NCBI GenBank assembly: GCA_964495805.1
Contig: CAZBWV010000019.1
Location: forward strand, 1 to 64,000
Reading direction: 5' to 3'
Source of the DNA: JALXCH01 sp964495805
GTDB taxonomy: Bacteria; Calditrichota; Calditrichia; RBG-13-44-9
DNA: 64,000 nt
Part shown: piece after piece, positions 53,965 to 63,664 of the stretch
How positions within the stretch are numbered: position 1 is the stretch's first letter
Layout: each line of letters begins with the position of its first letter
Position numbers and translations under genes: made by a program
The notes under the pieces: model-generated
Told to the model about the DNA's origin: nothing
Database searches by the model: none
What the model saw: only the letters and a program-made list of their open reading frames with translations

Positions 53965-55215
53965 ATGAAAAAGTGGTTCATTATTGGCGGAGCAATTCTG
54001 GTCATCGCAATAATTGTGGTAGCCAACCTGAAGTCCGGAGAAAAAGCCATTGAGGTCCAGACGGAAAAAGTATTTCGTGCGGATATTACCCAGACGGTCA
54101 CCGGAAACGGAAAGATTTATCCGGTGCGGGAAGTCAACATCAGTGCGCGGGTAGCCGGGGAGATTCTGGAGATCACCGCTGACGAAGGAGACACCGTGCG
54201 AAGCGGTCAGGTGCTGGTACGGCTGGACAGTAAACAGTACCAGGCTTCTCTGGACCGAGCTCGTTCGATGGTGCGAGGGGCGCAGGCTCAGGTGGAGTTA
54301 GCCCGGAGCGAACTGGAACGGGTTCAAAGACTTTACGAGAAAAAGCTTACCCCGCTTTCTGATGTTCAAACTGCCCGGGCGAAGTACGAGAATGCCATCA
54401 GTCAGTTACAGCAGGCACAAGCCAGCCTGAAGGAAGCCCGGGATGCCCTGGAGAAAACCATTCTCCGCGCACCAATGGATGGCGTTATCATCAAAAAGAA
54501 CAAAGAAGTGGGCGAAATCGCTCTGGGCTCCCAGTTTCAGGCGGATGTGATTCTGGTGCTGGCGGATTTGAGCGAAATGGAAGCCCGGGTGGAAGTGAAC
54601 GAAAACGATATTGTGGATGTGTCGCTTCGCGATACGGCGGCAGTGGAAATCGATGCCTTCCCGGACACGACGTTTAAAGGAATTGTTACGGAAATCTCCA
54701 ATTCGGCCATTACCAAAGCGCAGGGAACCATTGAAGAGGTGACCAATTACCTGGTGAAAATCCGGTTACTGGAAAAACTCCCCACCTTTCGACCGGGCAT
54801 GTCCGCCACTGCCGATATTGCTGTGGAAACCCATCGCAATGTACTCAATATTCCCATTCAGAGCCTGACTGCCCGGGAGCGAAAGAGCCTTCCGCGAGAA
54901 AAACGAATCGAGTCCACCCCCGCTCAACGCGCCGGAGAAGCTCAGGAGCAGATCAAAAAGAAAAAGAAGAAGAGTAAAGAAAAAGATCTGGTGGAAGTCG
55001 TTTTTGTCGTGGAAGACGGAATCGCTCACATGCGTCCGGTAAAAATAGGTATTAGCGACGAAAATTATTACGAAGTATTAGAAGGAGTCCAAGAAGGGGA
55101 AGAGGTGGTAACCGGCCCGTTTAAAGTGCTCAGTCGCACCCTGAAAGACGGGGATCGCGTGAAGGTAAAGAAAAAAGCCCCGAAGGAAAAAGGAGACAAG
55201 GCTGTTCATGAATGA
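53965..55215 (+). CDS. Periplasmic adaptor (HlyD/MacA family) of an ABC exporter
   Basis: Membrane-fusion protein of 416 residues. An N-terminal anchor (WFIIGGAILVIAIIVVANL), a biotinyl-lipoyl-like segment (ISARVAGEILEITADEGDTVRSGQVLVRLD), a coiled coil (about 90-160) and a beta-barrel region are visible. Unusual is a Lys-rich insertion (QEQIKKKKKKSKEKDLVEV) near residue 330, in a loop that is normally short. The ATG at 53965 is chosen; 53953 adds 4 residues. Its end overlaps the ATPase gene by 8 bases. Confidence 0.88.
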   Translation: MKKWFIIGGAILVIAIIVVANLKSGEKAIEVQTEKVFRADITQTVTGNGKIYPVREVNISARVAGEILEITADEGDTVRSGQVLVRLDSKQYQASLDRARSMVRGAQAQVELARSELERVQRLYEKKLTPLSDVQTARAKYENAISQLQQAQASLKEARDALEKTILRAPMDGVIIKKNKEVGEIALGSQFQADVILVLADLSEMEARVEVNENDIVDVSLRDTAAVEIDAFPDTTFKGIVTEISNSAITKAQGTIEEVTNYLVKIRLLEKLPTFRPGMSATADIAVETHRNVLNIPIQSLTARERKSLPREKRIESTPAQRAGEAQEQIKKKKKKSKEKDLVEVVFVVEDGIAHMRPVKIGISDENYYEVLEGVQEGEEVVTGPFKVLSRTLKDGDRVKVKKKAPKEKGDKAVHE

Positions 55216-55912
55216 CGTCATCATCAAAACGGAAAAGCTGCACAAAGTGTACATTCTGGGAAAAACGCGCGTCCACGCTTTGCGCGGCATCGATCTGCAG
55301 GTGAATCGGGGCGACTACGTGGCTATCATGGGACCATCCGGTTCGGGTAAATCCACCCTGATGAATATTCTGGGTTGCCTGGATGTTCCCACTGCCGGAC
55401 GATACTGGCTGAACGGAAAAGACGTAAGCGGTTTGAGCGATGACGAACTGGCGCGAATTCGTAACAAGGAGATCGGATTTGTATTTCAAACGTTTAATTT
55501 GCTTCCGCGGATGAGTGCGCTCCACAATGTGGAATTGCCCCTGATCTACAACGGAACCCCGGCTTCCCGACGTCGGGAAATTGCCATGGAGGCGCTGGAG
55601 CAGGTGGGATTGGCGGATCGGGCGCACCATAAACCGAACGAGCTCTCCGGCGGGCAGCGTCAGCGGGTGGCTATTGCCCGGGCGCTGGTGAATCACCCCG
55701 CCATGATTCTGGCTGATGAACCCACCGGAAATCTGGACAGCAAAACCGGTGCGGAGATTATGAACATCTTTGATGGACTGAACGAACGGGGAAACACCAT
55801 TATTCTGGTGACGCATGAGGACTTCATTGCCCGACACGCCCGGCGGATTATTCATTTGCGGGACGGAAAAATCGAAAGCGAAGAAATCCCCCAACAGGTA
55901 ATGGAGCCGTAG
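55208..55912 (+). CDS. ABC transporter ATP-binding protein (MacB/LolD type)
   Basis: Cytosolic ATPase of 234 residues. Walker A GPSGSGKST, Q-loop VFQTFNLLP, signature LSGGQRQRVAIARAL, Walker B MILADEPTGNLD and the switch His in LVTHEDF are all present, in the LolD/MacB subfamily. It serves the two following permeases. It overlaps the adaptor gene by 8 bases and is separated from the first permease gene by 1 base. Confidence 0.94.
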   Translation: MNDVIIKTEKLHKVYILGKTRVHALRGIDLQVNRGDYVAIMGPSGSGKSTLMNILGCLDVPTAGRYWLNGKDVSGLSDDELARIRNKEIGFVFQTFNLLPRMSALHNVELPLIYNGTPASRRREIAMEALEQVGLADRAHHKPNELSGGQRQRVAIARALVNHPAMILADEPTGNLDSKTGAEIMNIFDGLNERGNTIILVTHEDFIARHARRIIHLRDGKIESEEIPQQVMEP

Positions 55913-55913
55913 C

Positions 55914-57140
55914 ATGAAGCGATTGGCTCAACTCCAGGAATACCTTCGATTTGCGCTGGACTCCCTGCGGACCAACAAAGTGCGGTCTGCCCTGACCACT
56001 CTGGGGATTTTTCTGGGAGTAACCGCCATCATCGTCATCTTTACCGCCATTCAAAGCATTAATCGGTATGTGGAAGGCGAATTTTCCGGTATCGGATCGA
56101 CAACTCTTTACCTGAGTAAATTCCCCTGGGTGATTACCGGGAATTACTGGGAGCTGCGCAATCGCCCGGAGGTAACGCTGGACGAGTACAAAAAGCTGAA
56201 GAAAATGGTCCATCTGGCACGCTGGATGAGTCCGCAACTGGAAGCCGTTCGGACCATTCAGTACCATAACAAATATCTGGAACAGGTGTTAACACTGGGA
56301 TGCAACGAACAGTATGTGTACACCGGAAATGCCGAAACTTCTCTGGGACGGTTTTTTACCGAGATGGAAGTGTACCGGGCGCATCCGGTCGCAGTGATTG
56401 GACAGACGGTACGCGAAGAACTGTTTGGAAGGGAGAATCCCCTGGGGAAACGAATTAAAATTAACGGCCATTCCCATCGGGTTATCGGGGTACTCAAAAA
56501 GATGGGAAATTTCTTTGGTTTTAATATGGACAATCGGGTGATAATTCCTTATACCACATTTCGGGGAATTAGCTTTCACCGGCGTGGGATTACGGTCGCA
56601 TTTCGGGTGGAAGATGCCGCTCAGTTAGACGATTTACGGGAGGAAATTCGCGGTGCGATGCGTCGGATTCGGAAAATTCCCCCCGGCAAACCGGACAATT
56701 TCGCCATTAACCAGCAGAGCATGCTCACCGATTTTTATCGTAAACTCACCGGAACCTCGTACCTGATTGTGTTTATTATCGCGGCGGTTTCGCTGGTGGT
56801 GGGGGGCATTGGCATCATGAATATTATGCTGGTTTCCGTCACCGAACGAACCCGGGAGATTGGCATCCGCAAAGCGGTGGGTGCCACACGGAACCAGATT
56901 TTGTTGCAGTTTCTGAGCGAGTCGGTGGCAATCAGTTCTCTGGGAGGAATTCTGGGAGTGGTGGTGGGAGTTCTGCTGGCGCAGGTGTTGTTACAGGCGA
57001 TTAAATTGAGTGCTGCAGTGTCTCCAGCGACCATTCTGATCGGGTTTGGCTTTTCCACCCTGGTGGGAATTGTGTCGGGAATTTATCCGGCAGGCAAAGC
57101 CGCCCGATTGAATCCCATCGACGCGCTGCGATATGAATAA
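55914..57140 (+). CDS. MacB-type ABC permease, first copy
   Basis: Permease of 408 residues with the MacB/FtsX layout: one N-terminal helix (KVRSALTTLGIFLGVTAIIVIF), a large periplasmic MacB_PCD domain (about 45-275), and three C-terminal helices with VVGGIGIMNIMLVSVTERTREIGIRKAVGAT, the signature loop. The ATPase is a separate gene rather than fused. It is about 30% identical by eye to the next permease; the two likely form a heterodimer. Confidence 0.9.
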   Translation: MKRLAQLQEYLRFALDSLRTNKVRSALTTLGIFLGVTAIIVIFTAIQSINRYVEGEFSGIGSTTLYLSKFPWVITGNYWELRNRPEVTLDEYKKLKKMVHLARWMSPQLEAVRTIQYHNKYLEQVLTLGCNEQYVYTGNAETSLGRFFTEMEVYRAHPVAVIGQTVREELFGRENPLGKRIKINGHSHRVIGVLKKMGNFFGFNMDNRVIIPYTTFRGISFHRRGITVAFRVEDAAQLDDLREEIRGAMRRIRKIPPGKPDNFAINQQSMLTDFYRKLTGTSYLIVFIIAAVSLVVGGIGIMNIMLVSVTERTREIGIRKAVGATRNQILLQFLSESVAISSLGGILGVVVGVLLAQVLLQAIKLSAAVSPATILIGFGFSTLVGIVSGIYPAGKAARLNPIDALRYE

Positions 57141-57158
57141 TCAACGTCTTGAGGTCTC

Positions 57159-58382
57159 ATGTTCGTCATAGAAACCATAAAAATTGCTCTGGCCCAGCTG
57201 AAATCCAATCGATTGCGTTCGGTGCTTACCACCCTGGGAATCATCATTGGTATTGGTACGGTGATTCTCATTGTTTCGGTACTGGAAGGCTATCGTGCTT
57301 CCATCGAGCGGGAATTGAATGTGCTGGGGAACAACACGTTTCAGGTGGAAAAATACGGTCCGCGTATTCAGGTGGGGCAGATGCATTTCAAACCTCGCAA
57401 AGACTTAACCGTGCAAATGGCAGATGCCATCCGGGAAAACTGTCCTTCGGTGAAATATGTGGGAGCCGAACTGTGGGAATACGGACAGACTGTTTTTTAC
57501 CAAGGGGAGCATACCAATCCAAATATTTTCTTAGGAGGGGTAACTCCTGAATTTGTGGTAAACAATGGCTTTGAAATGCGTGAGGGGCGATTTTTAACCG
57601 AGCGGGATGTGCGCAGCCATTTACACGTGGTGGTGTTAGGTATGAATGTGGTGGACAAATTATTCCCTTACCAGGATCCATTGGGCGAAATTGTGCGCAT
57701 TCACGGACAAAAGTTTAAGGTTATCGGTGTATTTAAAAAAATGGGAACTTCTACCTTTGGGCAGAGCAAGGATAATCGGGTGGTGATTCCCATTACCACC
57801 TGGCAGGACATGTTCGGGAAGAATTATTCGGTGAGCATCACTGTTATGGCGAAGAGTCCGGAGCTGTTTCAACAGGCGCAGGACGAGGTGATTGGGGTGT
57901 TGCGGAAAATTCGCAAGGTACCGCCCGGTGAAGAAAATGATTTCGATATTTTTTACAATCAGAGTCTGGTGGAATCGTTTAACAATGTGGCGAAATATAT
58001 TCAGTTAGGGGGTGTCCTGATTGGAATTGTTTCGCTGGTGGTGGGTGGTATTGGTGTGATGAATATCATGCTGGTTTCGGTTCGGGAACGCACCCGGGAG
58101 ATTGGTATTCGCAAAGCGGTGGGTGCCCGAAGGGTGAATATTCTTCTGCAATTTTTACTGGAGGCCATTGTGTTGTGCTTGGTGGGCGGGGTTCTGGGAT
58201 TTGGCGCCGGGGTTGGTCTGGCGGGACTCATTGCCCTGTCTGCTCACCTGCCCATGGCCGTTCCCCTCTGGTCGGTGGTGGCGGCACTAACTACCACTAC
58301 AGTTATCGGTGTTTTTGCCGGCCTTTACCCTGCTTACAAAGCTGCCGATCTGAATGTGGTGGATGCGCTTCGCTACGAATAA
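57159..58382 (+). CDS. MacB-type ABC permease, second copy
   Basis: Permease of 407 residues, same layout as the preceding gene: N-terminal helix (RLRSVLTTLGIIIGIGTVILIVSVL), periplasmic domain (about 45-275), and the VVGGIGVMNIMLVSVRERTREIGIRKAVGAR loop before three C-terminal helices. It starts 18 bases after the first permease. Two different permeases with one ATPase suggest a heterodimeric exporter; cargo (lipid, peptide or antibiotic) is unknown. Confidence 0.9.
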   Translation: MFVIETIKIALAQLKSNRLRSVLTTLGIIIGIGTVILIVSVLEGYRASIERELNVLGNNTFQVEKYGPRIQVGQMHFKPRKDLTVQMADAIRENCPSVKYVGAELWEYGQTVFYQGEHTNPNIFLGGVTPEFVVNNGFEMREGRFLTERDVRSHLHVVVLGMNVVDKLFPYQDPLGEIVRIHGQKFKVIGVFKKMGTSTFGQSKDNRVVIPITTWQDMFGKNYSVSITVMAKSPELFQQAQDEVIGVLRKIRKVPPGEENDFDIFYNQSLVESFNNVAKYIQLGGVLIGIVSLVVGGIGVMNIMLVSVRERTREIGIRKAVGARRVNILLQFLLEAIVLCLVGGVLGFGAGVGLAGLIALSAHLPMAVPLWSVVAALTTTTVIGVFAGLYPAYKAADLNVVDALRYE

Positions 58383-58409
58383 AGTAAAACAATGTAAGAG
58401 AATTGTTGG

Positions 58410-59177
58410 ATGAATCAGAAAGACTCTTCCCGGAAACAGCGAATTATCTACGGCCGGAACCCGGTGGTGGAGGCGCTAAAGGGTGACTTTCCCATCGAAA
58501 AAGTGTATGTGCAAAAAGGGGCGACCGGTGGGACGATTCAGCACATCTACCGGTTGGCACGGTCCAGAAAACTCCCCGTTGTTCAGGCAAACCATACAAA
58601 GCTCAACCAGCTGGCGGATACCAGCAAACATCAGGGAGTAGTGGCAATTGTTTCGCCACTTTCGTTTATCTCGTTCAATGAACTCCTGGAATCGTTACGA
58701 GAACAACCGGGTCCCAAAACCCTTTTAATATTGGATCGCATCCAGGATCCCCACAATCTGGGAGCGATTATCCGCTCGGCTGAAGTATTGGGGGTGCAGG
58801 GGGTTATTCTCCCGTTGCGGGATAGTGCTCCCATTACTGAAACGGTGGTAAAAGCCTCTGCCGGAGCAATTTTTCATATCCCTTTGAGTAAAGTAAATAA
58901 TCTGGTGCAGGTGGTTCGCAACTTAAAACAGGAAGGTTTCTGGATTTACGCGACTTCTTCCCATGCCGATAAAAATTTGTGGGAGATTGAATTTTCGGAG
59001 CAAGTTGCAATTGTGGTGGGAAGCGAAGGTCGCGGGATTCGTCCCCTGCTGCTGAAAGAGAGCGATGAAGTGGTGAAAATTCCACAAGTAGGTGAGACCG
59101 AGTCGTTAAACGCCTCGGTGGCTGCCAGCCTGGTGATGTACGAGCGTTTTCGAAAATTAGAAAATTTGCCTGAGTAA
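58410..59177 (+). CDS. rlmB: 23S rRNA 2'-O-methyltransferase RlmB / SpoU family
   Basis: SPOUT-family methyltransferase of 255 residues that adds a methyl to a ribose of 23S rRNA (G2251 in E. coli). The N-terminal substrate-binding domain (IIYGRNPVVEAL ... TSKHQGVVAIV) precedes the knot with LDRIQDPHNLGAIIRSAEVLG (catalytic Arg and Asn), IVVGSEGRGIRPLL and ESLNASVAASLVMYE. It lies 27 bases after the last permease gene in the same direction and may be cotranscribed. The target could also be another tRNA/rRNA site. Confidence 0.9.
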   Translation: MNQKDSSRKQRIIYGRNPVVEALKGDFPIEKVYVQKGATGGTIQHIYRLARSRKLPVVQANHTKLNQLADTSKHQGVVAIVSPLSFISFNELLESLREQPGPKTLLILDRIQDPHNLGAIIRSAEVLGVQGVILPLRDSAPITETVVKASAGAIFHIPLSKVNNLVQVVRNLKQEGFWIYATSSHADKNLWEIEFSEQVAIVVGSEGRGIRPLLLKESDEVVKIPQVGETESLNASVAASLVMYERFRKLENLPE

Positions 59178-59263
59178 CCCTATCTTCCACTTCTCGGTTT
59201 GACGCAGATCACAGAATTCCATTTCTTCTTTTTGTAAATATTGGAAAATCTTGGAGGGATAAA

Positions 59264-59359
59264 ATGCTTAGTTTACGTAGCAAATTGTTGTTGGCCGGTT
59301 TTTTATTGTTGTTTATGATCATGGTATTTTTGTTACCCCATTTTATTTTTAATTTTTAA
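59264..59359 (+). CDS. Possible 31-residue membrane micropeptide
   Basis: Short ORF, ATG at 59264, stop at 59357-59359, preceded by a strong GGAGGG at 59253-59258. The product (31 residues, MLSLRSKLLLAGFLLLFMIM at its start) is almost entirely hydrophobic with one or two basic residues near the N-terminus, as in a single membrane helix. It might be a small membrane protein, or a remnant of the start of a longer sensor gene now lost; the next 545 bases hold no ORF. Coding is not proven. Confidence 0.4.
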   Translation: MLSLRSKLLLAGFLLLFMIMVFLLPHFIFNF

Positions 59360-59568
59360 CACCCGATTATTCCTCCCTTATTTGGGATTGAACAGTTTTT
59401 TTGTTCCTCGCAGGTCTATTCCATCCATTCTAACTTAAAATGTTCTTTATAACAATAATCTACGTCAAACGAACTTTTTGAATCATTTAATGATTTTAGT
59501 CATGCTCGAATGGCTGTGGCTGAAACAATTGTGGATGTAAATGATACCTTCAAGTAATATATTTTAGC

Positions 59569-59598
59569 TTGACATTTTCATTTCAATCTTTTTACTTT
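59569..59598 (+). promoter_or_regulatory. Promoter-like pair upstream of the subtilase gene
   Basis: TTGACA (59569-59574), an 18-base spacer, then TACTTT (59593-59598). About 300 bases before the start codon. The -10 matches weakly. Confidence 0.4.
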
Positions 59599-59600
59599 AG

Positions 59601-59624
59601 TGGTAGAAAAGTTTTGTTCTACCA
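59601..59624. promoter_or_regulatory. Operator-like inverted repeat
   Basis: TGGTAGAA (59601-59608) and TTCTACCA (59617-59624) are exact reverse complements with an 8-base spacer, just 3' of the promoter-like pair. It could be a repressor site or a transcript hairpin. Confidence 0.4.
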
Positions 59625-59906
59625 AATGAATATCCTTACAGGTAAGCTGTCATTCCCCGGAAATTTTTCGGATGAAGGGGTGATTTATCCTGCTGATAAG
59701 ATGCATACCGGGATGATTCTACTTATGAATAATAAAGATTTTCATTAGTTGTAAATCACTTGGTATTCAATCCCCGAAAAAATGCGTGTTGAGTGCGGAT
59801 AAAAATGTATTCTCCGGAAAAAATCTGGGTGGGGAGGAAAAAATAGGATAAAGTGCGATTTCCGGAATAATAGAATTTCAGAAAAAATGAAAATAGGAGG
59901 CTAATG

Positions 59907-62900
59907 ATGTATCGAGTCGTTTCTCTGACACTTTTATTCCTGGGTCTGTTTTTATCCACAACCATGGGACAGATAGAGACTCGTGTGGATGCGTTAAGAA
60001 AATTTGCTCAGGAGAAGAAGACGGAATGGCAGCGTTTGAGGCAGGAAGCGGAGGAATACGCCCGAAAGTACAATTTACCAATTCGCAAAGAATTCCCCAA
60101 TGGGGTAGTGATTGAACTTCAGCGAATTGAAAATGGGATTCCTTTGTATTACATCACAGAAAATGCGAATGCTGCTCGCACTACCCGGGCTGTGGCTCTG
60201 TATCCCGGCGGTGAGCTGGGATTATCCATAACTGGTAATGGTTACAATCAACTGGGAGAATGGGATGGAGGTGCAGTGCGGGCGACCCATCAGGAATTTG
60301 GTAGTCGAGTCACTCAGGTGGACGGCGCTACAACTTTGAGCGATCATGCCACTCATGTTGCCGGGACATTGATTGCGGCGGGCCTCATACCGGATGCCCG
60401 TGGGATGGCTTACGAAGCAAATCTTAAAGCATATGATTGGAACAGCGATGAGTCAGAAATGGCCTCCGCAGCGGCAGATGGCATGGAAATATCCAATCAT
60501 AGTTATGGTAGCATCACCGGCTGGTATGTTGATGGCAGCGGTAATTATTATTGGTTTGGTGATGTGAGTGTCGATCAAAATGAATCTTATTATTTCGGAT
60601 TTTATGATACAAAAGCGAAAGATGTGGATCAAATTGCTTATGATGCCCCCTATTATTTGATTGTCAAATCCGCTGGTAACGATCGGAACGATGATGCTCC
60701 GCCAGCCGGAACTGCACATTATCATAATGGTAACACCTCGGTTACCTATACTGATACCCACTATGATGACGGATGGGATCAGGGAGGATATGATGTATTG
60801 CGATCCATGGCGGTGGCGAAGAATGTACTGGTAGTGGGAGCTGTGGAGGATGTAACTCATTATTCCGGTCCGGAAAGCGTAGTAATGACTGAATTTAGCT
60901 GCTGGGGACCAACCGATGATGGGCGGATAAAACCCGATATTTCAGCAAATGGATATTACCTCTATTCCACTCTCTCCAGTGCAGATGATGCTTATGGGTA
61001 TAAAAGCGGAACATCCATGGCCTCCCCCAACGCAGCAGGGACGTTGGCTTTGCTCCAACAGTTCTATCAGAGCAATCACAGCAAAGGCCCCATGCGTTCG
61101 GCCACCCTTAAAGCACTGGTTATCCATACTGCCGATGAGGCAGGCGATTATGTTGGTCCGGATTATCGGTTTGGTTGGGGGTTGTTAAATGCCAAACGTG
61201 CCGCCCAACGAATTCAGGATGATTTGAAACAAAATGTCATCGATGAGCTGGTACTCAACGAAGGAGGTACATATACACGAGATGTGTACGTAGCAGGAAA
61301 TGAACCGTTAAAGGTTACCATTGCGTGGACGGATCCTCCAGGAACTCCGGTAGCACCGGCACTGGACCCCCCGGATCCCATGCTGGTGAATGACCTGGAC
61401 CTGCGGATTATGCACAATGGTGATATATACTATCCCTGGAAGCTGGACCGCGATCATCCTACCGCCGCGGCCACCCGGGATTCAGAGAATGATGTGGATA
61501 ATGTGGAACAGGTTTACATCGAATCACCCGAAGCGGGGACTTATACCATTATTGTTGATCATGATGGTTCCTTGCAAGGGGGATCGCAGGCATTTTCCAT
61601 AATCATTAGCGGCATCGACGAATATGATGAAGTTCCTCAGAGTTGTACCACATTGCGTTCCCCCCAGGATGGTGCCACTGATGTTGCACTTTCTACCACC
61701 CTGAAATGGCAAAAAGTAAGTGATGCCACCGGGTACGATCTATATTTTGGTACCGATGGAAATGGATCAACTACCCCCACCAACATTGTAAACGGAACCA
61801 CAATCCATGACACAACCTATGTTTATCAACTGGCCCCAAATACTACTTATTATGTGAAAATTGTTCCCCGAAATAATCAGGGAACGGCCAGCGGATGTGA
61901 GACGATTTATTCGTTCACCACAGAAAATGCTACTACTTATAATAGCTTTCCCTATATCCAGAATTTCGATAACTTTCCGGATGGTGAGGCATTAGCTGAG
62001 GATTGGTTAAACAGTTCGGATGACGATTTTGATTGGTCAGCCAACAGCGGGAGTACGCCCTCCAGTGGAACCGGACCATCAGGTGATCATACCAGCGGGT
62101 CGGGGAAATACCTCTATACCGAAGCATCCAGCCCCAATAATCCCGATAAAACAGCCATTTTGCTCTCCCCTTATTTCGATTTGAGCGGGTTAAATAATCC
62201 CACTCTGGAGTTCTGGTACAATATGTATGGTGACTATATGGGAGATTTGCAGGTAGATATTTATGGAAAAGGTGAATGGCACGAAAATGTGTTGAAGTTT
62301 TCCGGTCAGCAGAGCTCCAGTGGTTCGGATTGGAAGGTGGCGACGATTTATTTAAAAGATTACCAGAGTTCAGTCGTGCGCATCCGATTTAAAGGGACCA
62401 CCGATGGCTGGACAAGCGATATGGCTATCGATGACTTTAGCATTCGGAGTGAGGCATTTCATACCTTCCTGGCCGGAGAGACCGGAAGTCATACCTTCCA
62501 GAATGCCATGGCAACGGTGAATTTTACCGCTGCCAATAGTGGAGATGTGACCCTTCAGGTGGAAAAAATAGATGGCGATCCGGGAGTGGTGGGGAGTTTA
62601 CCCGCCGGGGTGATTAACATCTCCCGGGAACGCTACTGGCGAATCACTGAAATCTCCGGAAATGCTGACGGCACGTACAATTTAAGCCTGGATCTGGCGG
62701 GTATGTCCGGCATAAGCGATTATTCCACCCTGAAATTGTTGAAGCGAGCCGACAGCAGCAGCCCCTGGAATATTGCCGGTACCAATAACTATTCTGGAAC
62801 CGGAACGGTGGTGGAATGGACCGGTATCAGCGACGGCTTCTCCGAGTTTGCCATTGGAGGTGAGAACGACAATTCACTGGCGGTGACTCTCTCGTTGTTC

Positions 62901-63497
62901 GAAGGGAAAGTCGTTCCGGAAGGCATCCGATTGCACTGGCGTACGGAAAGTGAACTGATGACTCGTGGATTCATCCTGATGAGAAAGACCAGCAGTGACT
63001 CGGTATTTTGTACCATTGCCGATTACAATTCCAGTCCGGCACTTCGTGGGCAGGGAACATCCAATCGCCCAATCGATTATTACTACCTGGATCAAGCCGT
63101 GCATCCCGAAGAAACCTACACCTATCGGCTTATTGAAGAGGAAATGAACGGAAATCGGATTCATTTGAAAGAATGCCAGGTGGTGTTCAGTTCTGAAGTT
63201 TCTCAGAACCTTTTACCAAAACGATTCGAAGTAAGAAATGCTTATCCCAATCCCTTTAATCCGACTGTTTCCATTACCTATGCCATTCCCCGACCCGATC
63301 GGGTAGAGATTCGGGTCTACGATATCAATGGTCGGTTAATCCGAACGCTGGTGGATGCTCAGCAAAAAGCGGGCTGGTACACCGTGGAATGGGATGGTCG
63401 AAATGAGCTGGGTAAAGGGGTTAGCAGCGGCATGTACATTGTTCGAGTTCAGGCCGGGTTCGATTCGCACACTCAAAAAGTACTGCTGCTGAAATAG
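59907..63497 (+). CDS. Secreted subtilisin-like (S8) serine protease with FN3, MAM-like and sorting domains
   Basis: Exported protease of 1196 residues. Signal peptide ends near TMGQ. The S8 triad is visible as Asp120 (GEWDGGAV), His147 (SDHATHVAGT) and Ser370 (GTSMASPNAAGT). After the catalytic domain (about 100-430) come a beta-sandwich, a fibronectin type III-like domain (about 575-675), a MAM/jelly-roll-like segment (about 680-850) and the sorting tail YPNPFNPTVSITYAIP ... INGRLIRTLVD ... SSGMYIVRV ... KVLLLK. The ATG at 59907 is 6 bases after AGGAGG. Probably secreted or surface-anchored, degrading proteins outside the cell. Confidence 0.92.
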   Translation: MYRVVSLTLLFLGLFLSTTMGQIETRVDALRKFAQEKKTEWQRLRQEAEEYARKYNLPIRKEFPNGVVIELQRIENGIPLYYITENANAARTTRAVALYPGGELGLSITGNGYNQLGEWDGGAVRATHQEFGSRVTQVDGATTLSDHATHVAGTLIAAGLIPDARGMAYEANLKAYDWNSDESEMASAAADGMEISNHSYGSITGWYVDGSGNYYWFGDVSVDQNESYYFGFYDTKAKDVDQIAYDAPYYLIVKSAGNDRNDDAPPAGTAHYHNGNTSVTYTDTHYDDGWDQGGYDVLRSMAVAKNVLVVGAVEDVTHYSGPESVVMTEFSCWGPTDDGRIKPDISANGYYLYSTLSSADDAYGYKSGTSMASPNAAGTLALLQQFYQSNHSKGPMRSATLKALVIHTADEAGDYVGPDYRFGWGLLNAKRAAQRIQDDLKQNVIDELVLNEGGTYTRDVYVAGNEPLKVTIAWTDPPGTPVAPALDPPDPMLVNDLDLRIMHNGDIYYPWKLDRDHPTAAATRDSENDVDNVEQVYIESPEAGTYTIIVDHDGSLQGGSQAFSIIISGIDEYDEVPQSCTTLRSPQDGATDVALSTTLKWQKVSDATGYDLYFGTDGNGSTTPTNIVNGTTIHDTTYVYQLAPNTTYYVKIVPRNNQGTASGCETIYSFTTENATTYNSFPYIQNFDNFPDGEALAEDWLNSSDDDFDWSANSGSTPSSGTGPSGDHTSGSGKYLYTEASSPNNPDKTAILLSPYFDLSGLNNPTLEFWYNMYGDYMGDLQVDIYGKGEWHENVLKFSGQQSSSGSDWKVATIYLKDYQSSVVRIRFKGTTDGWTSDMAIDDFSIRSEAFHTFLAGETGSHTFQNAMATVNFTAANSGDVTLQVEKIDGDPGVVGSLPAGVINISRERYWRITEISGNADGTYNLSLDLAGMSGISDYSTLKLLKRADSSSPWNIAGTNNYSGTGTVVEWTGISDGFSEFAIGGENDNSLAVTLSLFEGKVVPEGIRLHWRTESELMTRGFILMRKTSSDSVFCTIADYNSSPALRGQGTSNRPIDYYYLDQAVHPEETYTYRLIEEEMNGNRIHLKECQVVFSSEVSQNLLPKRFEVRNAYPNPFNPTVSITYAIPRPDRVEIRVYDINGRLIRTLVDAQQKAGWYTVEWDGRNELGKGVSSGMYIVRVQAGFDSHTQKVLLLK

Positions 63498-63564
63498 ATA
63501 TTGTCGATTCGAGAAGATTGCGTATAAACAATGTGAGCTGAAAAATCCGATTCAGCGAAAGTAT

Positions 63565-63598
63565 GCCTCCGGTGGTGAGATGCTGCCGGAGGCTTTTT
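63565..63598 (+). terminator. Intrinsic terminator of the subtilase gene
   Basis: GCCTCCGG (63565-63572) and CCGGAGGC (63586-63593), a perfect 8-base stem with a 13-base loop, followed by TTTTT. It lies about 70 bases after the stop codon. Confidence 0.85.
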
Positions 63599-63664
63599 AT
63601 TTGCCGGATGTTGTGATTGGCACCGGGGTAGGGGAGTAAGAATCGTCCAGGAATATTCAGATCA

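Larger units (their letters stand above)
59360..59906. other. Gene-free AT-rich leader before the subtilase gene
   Basis: About 545 bases without a plausible ORF. It includes a promoter-like pair (59569-59598) followed directly by an 8-base perfect inverted repeat (59601-59624). The remainder shows no clear structure. AGGAGG (59895-59900) begins the translation signal of the following gene. Confidence 0.6.
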
